A DNA stretch of 64,000 nt, taken from assembly GCF_002234535.1 (NCBI RefSeq), contig NZ_CP022521.1:3286001-3350000 (forward strand). Reading direction: 5' to 3'. This document shows, in pieces, positions 54,182-61,070 of the stretch. Position numbers and translations under genes: made by a program. Every line of letters starts with the position of its first letter. Position 1 is the first letter of the stretch. A model generated the notes under the pieces. That model was not told where the DNA came from. It did no database searches and saw nothing but the letters and a program-made list of their open reading frames with translations. The DNA comes from Actinoalloteichus hoggarensis (GTDB taxonomy: Bacteria; Actinomycetota; Actinomycetes; Mycobacteriales; Pseudonocardiaceae).

Positions 54182-55015
54182 CGTCCAACCCTATGGCCGA
54201 GCGTGCCGCCGATCGTCACTCTTAGGGACTACCCGGGTGATCCGTCACCTCCGGGCAACGCAGCGAAGCCGGGCTGTCTCTCTCACCGGCAGGACCCCGG
54301 GGCCTCACGCCCTGCGCTCGTAGCTCATTCCGCCGATCTCCAAGCGCGGTGATCATCCCGGTCCACGAGTCGCTGCCGACAAGCAGGCGCGGGGCTCCTG
54401 ATCGGCCGGCGTTCCGCGGCGCCGGGTCGCGGCACCACACCAGGGCCGCCACGCCGAGCCGAGCAGCCCTCCGCCGTGCCGTGCCAACGCCTCGCGGGCC
54501 GTCCCGACTCGTTCCCCGGTGCTCGGACGTCCGGCGTGGGCCGGCCAGTGCCGCTCGGTCCGCGCAGCCGGCTCGGTCCGGGCCCGGAGACGGACGACGA
54601 GCAGGTGAGGGCCACGGCGCAGCGATTCGGCCCGGCACCGGCCGTAGGCCTGCACGGTGCCCCCGGGGTCATGGTGGCGGGCGCCTGTCACGATCTCGAC
54701 GGGGTTCTCTCCCGCGTGCGTGAGCGTGGCCGATCTTGCTGGTGCCGGAGTCGCCACGGACCGTCGGGACGGTTCAACCCAGGGTCCGCTCGACCAGCGG
54801 AAGGCGTGAGGTCGACTCGGGGTGGTGGATGTCCCGTGACAGACACGACAGGACCAGGTCTTTCGATGACGCGCGGCCATCATCCGAGCCAGGCGGCCTT
54901 GACGACCCGTCGCGGACGTCGAGAGCGTTGAATCTCGTTCCGGCTCCACCACCCCCACGCACGCCGGGGAGTCGTTCTCGATCCGGATGGCACGCCGCTG
55001 CGTTCACCCGGCTCC
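54182..55015. other. intergenic, no gene recognised
   Basis: 834 bases between the kinase start and the NACHT remnant. All frames give Arg/Pro/Gly-rich text without domain features. It may contain further decayed DNA; nothing certain. Confidence 0.45.
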
Positions 55016-56518
55016 TCAGTGGCGTGGGACCAGTCGCAGGGATTCGCGCCACTCCTGGGCCGGCTTGTCCCGCGACAGGGCATGACGGAGCTGGTAGCCG
55101 GGCCCGTCCGTCCGGAGAAGCGGCGGTCGTAGGCCTCCGTCCGGAAGCGCATGCCGCGGGCCGGGAACAGCCACGGCGGCTCAGCTGAAAGAAGGCCGGG
55201 GTCCTTCGATGACTGTCGGAGATCGCGACCATGCGGACAAGGCCGATCAGCAGGCGATGCCGAGGACGACCGCCGGAAGGCGCAGGCCGTCCGGATCACC
55301 GCCGAAACCCAGGCCGGACCGGGACAGGAAGCGGGATCCGCTGCGAGGACGACCGCTCGCCGGAGCGTGAGCCGTCCGTGTCGCGCATCGGAGGCGCGGA
55401 ACCCGTTGACGGCTCCGGCTGCGAGGCCGAACAGTATGCCGAGGTAGGGGACGCGGAAGGTCGGACCGTTGCGGCCATGCGCCGTGTAGTGGACCTCGGG
55501 GTTGACGAGCGCCACGTCGCGGAGGGCGGCGAACATGCCGAGGGCACCGGAGGCGGCGACGCGGGGTGGCCGAGGCGCCCATTGACGCAGGAGCCGCCAG
55601 GCCGGGGCGGGCGCAGGAGTCGCGCTCGACGAGCCTGGCGGCCGGATGGCCGAGCCACCGCCGGGCCGGCTCCGGCCGGCCGCTACTCGGCGTCTCCCCC
55701 GAGACATCGCGATAGGTGATGTCCACCAGCCGGCCGAGGAGACGGTCGACGATCTCCTCGTGGGTCGCGAACCGGCCTGGTTCGAGTAGTTCTCGAACAC
55801 CTGCGGGATCCTGCCGGAAGCCGTCGCGGACGAGCGTCGGGGCGAGCGGTGAGTCCAGGGCGTCCGCGAGCTGCCCGGCCGGCTCCGTGCCCCGGTGAAC
55901 GATCAGCCGCTGCCAGGGGTCGGGGGCCGGGTCGACCTGGCAGTGTGCCAGGAACGCGGCCGCGTCCTTCCCGCTGACCGGCAGCAGTTCCAGGACGGCG
56001 GCCCCGTTCAGGGAGCCGGCGGCACGTACCGTCTCCGCGTAGTGCTCGGTGCGGGAGAAGATCACCACCCGGTGGTCGGCGTGCTGGTCGGTCTGTCGGA
56101 GGACGGCGGTGCGTGACCGGAGCGCCACCTCGTCGAAGCCGCCGAGGAAGAGGGCGATTCGCCTGTCCTGTGCCGATCGGACGGCGGCGTCCCGTCCGTA
56201 GACGTTCGACCGTGGGAGACGGTGGTCTGCGGCGAGCCGGCCGGCCGGCGGATCGCTCAGTTGCCGGCGCCCAGGGTTCCAGCCTTCGACGCTGAGCAGC
56301 ACGGGCACGGGTGCCCGAACCCGGTCGGCGACCGCGAGTGCCACGTGCGGGCCCGGAACGGGCAGCAGGACGCACAGCGGTCGCTGATCAGCGGAGAGGG
56401 CCGCATCCGCCTGCGCGCAACCCGTCTCGGCCGCGGACGTGTGTGATCGGTCTGGTCGTGAACCTTTGATCGATCGTCGTCGGCCTTCGACGGACAGCGG
56501 CGCGTTCGGATGAGACAT
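55016..56518 (-). pseudogene. NACHT-domain NTPase, decayed
   Basis: Starts at ATG 56518, two bases after the MFS stop. The text PVPVLLSVEGWNPG, DRRIALFLGGFDEVALRSR, VVIFSRTEHYAETVRAAG and LADALDSPLAPTLVRDGF match the core of actinobacterial NACHT proteins in order. The Walker A (GxxGxGKS) is missing, and Walker B reads LFLGGFDEV where LFLDGFDEV is expected. After DITYRDVSGE (about 55700) the homology shifts frame (ALRDVALVNPEV; FGLAAGAVNGFR). It ends with a YQLRHAL motif and a TGA at 55016. Such NTPases are often defence or signalling proteins; this one cannot work. Confidence 0.75.
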
Positions 56519-56520
56519 GC

Positions 56521-57741
56521 TCAGCCTTCCGTCTGCGTTGTGCTGGTACGAAGTGGTCTGTGATCGGCAATGCCACGTCGCGGTCTCGCGATCGTGCGCA
56601 GGCTCAGCGCCCAGGTGAGCAGCCCGCAGAGCGCGCAGCCGGCACCGAGAAGAGCGGATCCTGCCCACCCCGACGTGGAGTACACGGCGGTGGTGGCGGC
56701 CGCGCCGAGGGCGGAGCCGAGCGAGTAGAAGATCATGTAGCCGCCGATGGCGCTGCTGGTCTGGTCGGAGTGCGCGGTCGCGAGCAGGGTCTGGTTGCTG
56801 ACGTGCGCGGCCTGGACCGCGAAATCCAGAACGACGACACCGACGACCACCAACCCGAGTGACCAGGTCGCCTGCCCGGATGCGATCCAGGACACTGCCA
56901 GCAGTACGAGGGCGACACCGGTCACGGGGTTGGCCCTGCCTGCGTCCGCCCAGCGGCCCGATCGCGCGGCCGCCAGTGCACCAGCGAGACCGGCGATTCC
57001 GAACATGCCGATCTGCGCCGTGCTCAGCTGCCACGGTTCGGCAGCGAGTGGTAGCGCGAGTCCACTCCAGAGCGTGCCGAAGGAGGCGAAGAGGAAGAAT
57101 GCGATCAGCCCGCGCGAGATGAACAGCGGCTCGTGGAAGAGACGTCCGAACGAGGTCAGCACATCGCCGTAGGTCCTGCGATTCGACCGCCGGTCTGCCG
57201 GCAGCCGCTTCAGAACGACGATGCACAGCGTGACGAGCAGCAGCGTGAGCGTGACGTAGACACTTCGCCATCCCCACAGGCCTGCGAGGATCCCTGCCAG
57301 CACCCGCGCCCCCAGGATTCCGATGATGACACCGGACGTGACGATTCCGAGGGTGCGACCACGCTCCGTAGGCGTCGACAGGTCGGCGGCGAACGCGACG
57401 GTGGTCTGTACGACGACGGCGAACAGACCGGTGACGGCGAGGCCGATGAGTAACAGCCAGAGAGTGGGAGAGACCGCCGCCATCAGCATGCCGACGGCGG
57501 CGAGGAGCAGCTGGACCCCGATGAGCTTGCGCCGGTCCAGCATGTCCCCCAAGGGAACGAGGACGGCCAAGCCGACCAGGTAGCCGATCTGTCCGGCTGC
57601 CGAGATCCATCCCAGGTCGGACTCGGGCACTCCCAGGTCCTGCCCGATCTGCGCGAGCACAGGCTGCGCGACGTAGATCGTCGCGACGGCGAGCGAGCAG
57701 ACCATCGCGAGCAGCATCCTTCGGCCATACGTGATGCCCAC
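56521..57741 (-). CDS. MFS transporter (DHA1/Bcr-like exporter)
   Basis: 406 residues, 12 membrane helices. The motif A loop is PLGDMLDRRKLIG and the N-terminus QPVLAQIGQDLGVPESDLGWI; FAADLSTPTERGRTLGIVTSGV is the second conserved loop. It is a proton-driven exporter of a small molecule or drug. GTG 57741 is chosen with GGGGAGAC just before it; ATG 57717 is possible. It is divergent from an HxlR regulator, with 79 bases between. Confidence 0.88.
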   Translation of the reverse strand: MGITYGRRMLLAMVCSLAVATIYVAQPVLAQIGQDLGVPESDLGWISAAGQIGYLVGLAVLVPLGDMLDRRKLIGVQLLLAAVGMLMAAVSPTLWLLLIGLAVTGLFAVVVQTTVAFAADLSTPTERGRTLGIVTSGVIIGILGARVLAGILAGLWGWRSVYVTLTLLLVTLCIVVLKRLPADRRSNRRTYGDVLTSFGRLFHEPLFISRGLIAFFLFASFGTLWSGLALPLAAEPWQLSTAQIGMFGIAGLAGALAAARSGRWADAGRANPVTGVALVLLAVSWIASGQATWSLGLVVVGVVVLDFAVQAAHVSNQTLLATAHSDQTSSAIGGYMIFYSLGSALGAAATTAVYSTSGWAGSALLGAGCALCGLLTWALSLRTIARPRRGIADHRPLRTSTTQTEG

Positions 57742-57771
57742 GTCTCCCCAATCAGTAGCAAAGTGCAACCA

Positions 57772-57800
57772 TTGGAAGTATGGCAGAATAGTTTTAATCC
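57772..57800 (+). promoter_or_regulatory. hxlR-like gene promoter in the divergent MFS/HxlR gap
   Basis: TTGGAA (57772-57777) and TAATCC (57795-57800) with a 17-base spacer. The spacer is AT-rich and partly dyadic (AGTATG...AATAGTT). An HxlR operator is expected here to repress both genes. Confidence 0.55.
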
Positions 57801-57820
57801 GCAACTCATCGGGAGGCGCG

Positions 57821-58276
57821 ATGAACCCCGTGGCACGCGTCGACGGTGTGACCTGGACGGACCCCACGTGTCCGGTCGCGCGCACGCTCGACCTCGTCGG
57901 AGACCGATGGAGCCTGCTCATCGTTCGCGACGCGATGGACGGCGCGCGATCATTCACCGACTTCCAGCAGCGCACCGGGGTCGCGCGCAACATCCTCACC
58001 GACCGGCTGCGTCGACTGGTCGAGCGCGGACTCCTCAAGCGAGAGACAGCGATATCCGGACGTCGGCAGGTCTATGTCCTCACCGACGCGGGCCGCGACC
58101 TGTTCACCGTCATCGTCGCCCTGCGTCAGTGGGGCGAGCGGAACACGTTCGCCGACGGTGAGGCGCGCTCCGTGCTCGTGGGAGAGAGCGGCCGGCCGCT
58201 CGCCCGCCTGAGCCCTACCGACTCCCACGGTGACCATGTCGACATCGACTCGACCACCGTCCTACGAGACGACTGA
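57821..58276 (+). CDS. HxlR-family transcriptional regulator
   Basis: 151 residues. HxlR winged helix with CPVARTLDLVGDRWSLLIVRDAMDGARSFTDFQQRTGVARNILTDRLRRLVERGLLKRE, including the conserved Cys in TCPVAR (near residue 17) that senses thiol or quinone oxidants in family members. A 45-residue polar tail is added. SD GGGAGG five bases before the ATG. Likely represses the divergent MFS exporter gene. Confidence 0.88.
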   Translation: MNPVARVDGVTWTDPTCPVARTLDLVGDRWSLLIVRDAMDGARSFTDFQQRTGVARNILTDRLRRLVERGLLKRETAISGRRQVYVLTDAGRDLFTVIVALRQWGERNTFADGEARSVLVGESGRPLARLSPTDSHGDHVDIDSTTVLRDD

Positions 58277-58537
58277 ACACCTGCTCGGCCCCCTGCGCCG
58301 ACCCGTGCCGGGCCGGACGCCGACGACCTTCCGTCCCGCGACGAAGCCTTGCGCCCGTGGGCTGATGTCGAGTCGCCGCTGGAGAAGGACAGGATGCCGT
58401 GCCCGACGCGGGGAACAGCGGTCACGGGAACCCGGGAAGCTCAGCGAACCGGCAGGAGGAGTTCGACCTTCGAGAGGTGCCCCCTGGGCGCATTCAGCAG
58501 GTCAGCGGTCAGCACGCGGACGCGCAGGAGATTCGAG

Positions 58538-58558
58538 TCCCCTTCGGACACGATCACT
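58538..58558. repeat. degraded third attachment site
   Basis: GTCCCCTTCGGACACGATCA, then CT, differs from the exact repeats at a few positions. It is followed, as the middle copy is, by CACCCGTGG and the end of a serine recombinase. The upstream ATTCGAGTCC looks like a tRNA T-loop/acceptor piece. Confidence 0.75.
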
Positions 58559-59800
58559 GGTCACCCGTGGGGAGATCGTCACGGAGGCGGTCTCTTCTCC
58601 GTTCTCGTACCGCGGTTCGAGTCGCAGCGCCCGGTCCAGCGCGGCGATCCGGTCCGGGTTCGCCTCGGACAGGGCCCGACGAGCGAGTCGATCACGGCAT
58701 GGATCTCGGCATCGGCGCTCGCGGTCGTCGCGGGGACGTCGGTGAGTTCGGCGTGTGCCTGGTTGATCGGCTCGACCAGCGCGGCCGGGTCGATCCCCAC
58801 ACCGACCGCGTCCTGAAACCGGCGAAGCCTCGCCGTCGCCTCCGCGAGACGCTGCGTCACGGCGTCTCGGCAGGCGGAGACGGCACCTTGACCCTGGGAC
58901 GGACCGGCACCGCCCGGCTGCGACCAAGATTGCGTCGCTCGCGAACGATTCGCCGATCCCACCGTCCAGGTCGGTTCCGAGCACTCGCCCTCACGGAGTC
59001 GACCGTGCGGTGTGTCTTCCCATGCTGCCGAGCCGGGACCGGGGACCGTGCCAGGCGGCGGTCAGACGCGGCGAGCCGGGGAGAAGCCGCCGCCTCCTGC
59101 CGCCACGATGCGGCGCACCACCGACGAGCTGCCGGGATACCCGCACGAGCGCTTTCGCGGGGCTTCGACGCACACCGCCGCGCTCGTTCTCCATGCGAGT
59201 GCCCGGGTAGGCCTCCTCGCGCCTGCATCGCGGCGAGGGCGTGCTCGAACCCCGCGGACGGTCGCTGCCGTCACACCGCTGCTGTCGACTCCTACGAACA
59301 GCTCGCCCTCGTCCTGGTCCTCACCGATCTCGAGTTCACCGTCGTGGGACCCGAAGGAGCTCGGACGACACCTCGCCACGCACGCGTGACGGCCGACCCG
59401 CTCCGCCGCCGAGACCCACCCGGCGCCCGTCTCCCGTGGTGGAGTGAGGACCTCCCGGCCGTGTCGCGGACGACCCCCGCGCGGGCCTCACGACCGCGCT
59501 CCGACTTCCGCCGAGCCGACCCGTCGGCTCCGCGCCCGCCGACGCAGAAGGGCGCCGTCGGCGACCGTCGCCACCGGTCCGACGGCCGGACACGTCGGCG
59601 GACAAGAGCGCACGAGCGGTTCCGGCCGGACTCGACGACACCGCGCGACGTGCCCGGCGACGACGGCTGCGGGGTCGATCGACGTCTCGTGCCGGGTTCC
59701 AGGGCCGAAGGTCGCGCAAGCGGCGCGTGGCGGGCGCTCCCTGACGGCCCGCATGATGCCGTCTCACAGGGTTCGCACCGCCCGCCGACCCGGTGCCGTC
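58559..59800 (-). pseudogene. third serine recombinase, heavily decayed
   Basis: Fragments in several frames match recombinase 2: ALSEANPDRIAAL...LRLEPRYENGEE at the 3' end, RFQDAVGVGIDPAALVEPINQAHAELTD, and RHETSIDPAAVVAGHVARCRR near 59690. The order is preserved with frameshifts and deletions between. No functional protein is possible. It is the remnant of an older element next to the native chromosome. End approximate. Confidence 0.78.
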
Positions 59801-59948
59801 GCCGCGGCGGTGGACGGGTGAACAGAGAAGGCGGGCGACGCATCACTCATGGATGCCGCGACGGCGCACACCGCGTGACGACGCGTGCGCTCTGCGACTC
59901 GTCGACGCCCCGATACGGGCGGCGCGTCGGGGCTGACAAGCTTGACCC

Positions 59949-60443
59949 GTGAACAACGTCTACTTCGACATCACCATCGACGGTGCGCCCGCGGGCCGCA
60001 TCGTCTTCGCCCTCTTCGACGAGACCGTCCCGAAGACCGCCCGTAACTTCCGGGAGCTGGCCACCGGCCAGAACGGCTTCGGCTACGCAGGCTCCGGCTT
60101 CCACCGCGTCATCCCGCAGTTCATGCTGCAGGGCGGGGACTTCACCAACCACAACGGCACCGGCGGCAAGAGCATCTACGGCGAGAAGTTCGCCGACGAG
60201 AACTTCACTTTGCAGCACGACCGCCCGTATCTGCTGTCGATGGCCAACGCGGGCCGCGACACCAACGGATCGCAGTTCTTCATCACCACCGTCGTCACCT
60301 CCTGGCTCAACGGCAAGCACGTCGTCTTCGGCGAGGTCGTCGAGGGCAAGGAGATCGTCGACAAGATCGAGTCCTTCGGCTCGTCGTCGGGCACCACCAA
60401 GGCGAAGATCCAGATCGCCTCGTCCGGCGTCGTCGAGGGCTGA
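59949..60443 (+). CDS. cyclophilin-type peptidylprolyl isomerase
   Basis: A 164-residue single cyclophilin domain ([37 protein letters not shown]) with catalytic Arg in [16 protein letters not shown] and the FFITT strand. It speeds cis-trans isomerisation of prolyl bonds in the cytosol. Resembles the eukaryote-like cyclophilin A group. GTG start without a clear SD; probably leaderless. First native gene right of the island. Confidence 0.94.
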   Translation: MNNVYFDITIDGAPAGRIVFALFDETVPKTARNFRELATGQNGFGYAGSGFHRVIPQFMLQGGDFTNHNGTGGKSIYGEKFADENFTLQHDRPYLLSMANAGRDTNGSQFFITTVVTSWLNGKHVVFGEVVEGKEIVDKIESFGSSSGTTKAKIQIASSGVVEG

Positions 60444-60581
60444 GTCGAATCGCCCCGTCCCCGCGGCGTGGTCGGTGCCGCCGACCACGCCGCGGGCGGG
60501 CGCTCGTCCGCAGAACCCACCCCGTGCACACGTGATCTGCGCCATACTCGGCGGCACCGGCGAGGCGAGGGCGTGGTCGAC

Positions 60582-61070
60582 ATGGCAGCGGTGCGAGACG
60601 TCGTACGGAAGGTCGTGGCCGAGGCCGCGCCCGAGGAGCTTCCCCTGGTGGACGGCATGGCCGTCTACGACGACGACACCGTGGTCCGCAGGCTCCGTCG
60701 CTCGGGACCCCGGCGGGAGCCGCTCGGTTTCGGCTGGGGCGAGGTCGTCGCGCTGGTCACCCCGGTGGTCTGGCTGCTGCTCGATGAGGTGGCGCAACGA
60801 TTCGCCGGCGCCACCGTCGACGGCGCGACCACGGGTGTGAAGCGCCTGTTGCGCAGGTTCCGACGTGGCCGTCGACGGCATACCGCCCTTCCCGTGTTGA
60901 CCGCGGAGCAGCGCGACGAGGTCCGCCAAGAGGTGCTCGCCCTCCTCACACGCAAGGAGATCGACCCGGCCACGGCCGTCAAAGTCGCCGACGCCGTGGC
61001 GCGGAGCCTGGTGTCGCACACCGGCGACGACCCGACACCGGGGGCCGACGCCGCACGCGCGGTGCGGTGA
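60582..61070 (+). CDS. hypothetical helical protein upstream of the M48 protease
   Basis: 162 residues; not recognised. A single hydrophobic stretch (GWGEVVALVTPVVWLLLDEVA) may be membrane-associated. The rest is basic and helical (EVRQEVLALLTRKEIDPATAVKVADAVARSLV). ATG 60582 with GAGG 11 bases upstream; GTG 60573 possible. GTGA overlap with the protease gene suggests a joint function, perhaps as a regulatory or substrate-recognition subunit. Confidence 0.68.
   Translation: MAAVRDVVRKVVAEAAPEELPLVDGMAVYDDDTVVRRLRRSGPRREPLGFGWGEVVALVTPVVWLLLDEVAQRFAGATVDGATTGVKRLLRRFRRGRRRHTALPVLTAEQRDEVRQEVLALLTRKEIDPATAVKVADAVARSLVSHTGDDPTPGADAARAVR

Larger units (their letters stand above)
49137..58558. 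mobile_element. element 2: decayed serine-recombinase element
   Basis: About 9.4 kb between the middle repeat and the degraded third repeat, with a broken integrase next to its left end, as in element 1. Cargo: serine-hydrolase lipoprotein, two-component system, NACHT remnant, MFS exporter and HxlR regulator. No transfer gene remains. The right end is placed by similarity of att3 and its flank. Confidence 0.65.

Noticed and set aside
55247-57751. Single frame of 834 codons spanning MFS and NACHT regions
   Set aside because: It is an out-of-frame reading of the MFS gene joined by chance to the real NACHT remnant frame; split into the two features instead.
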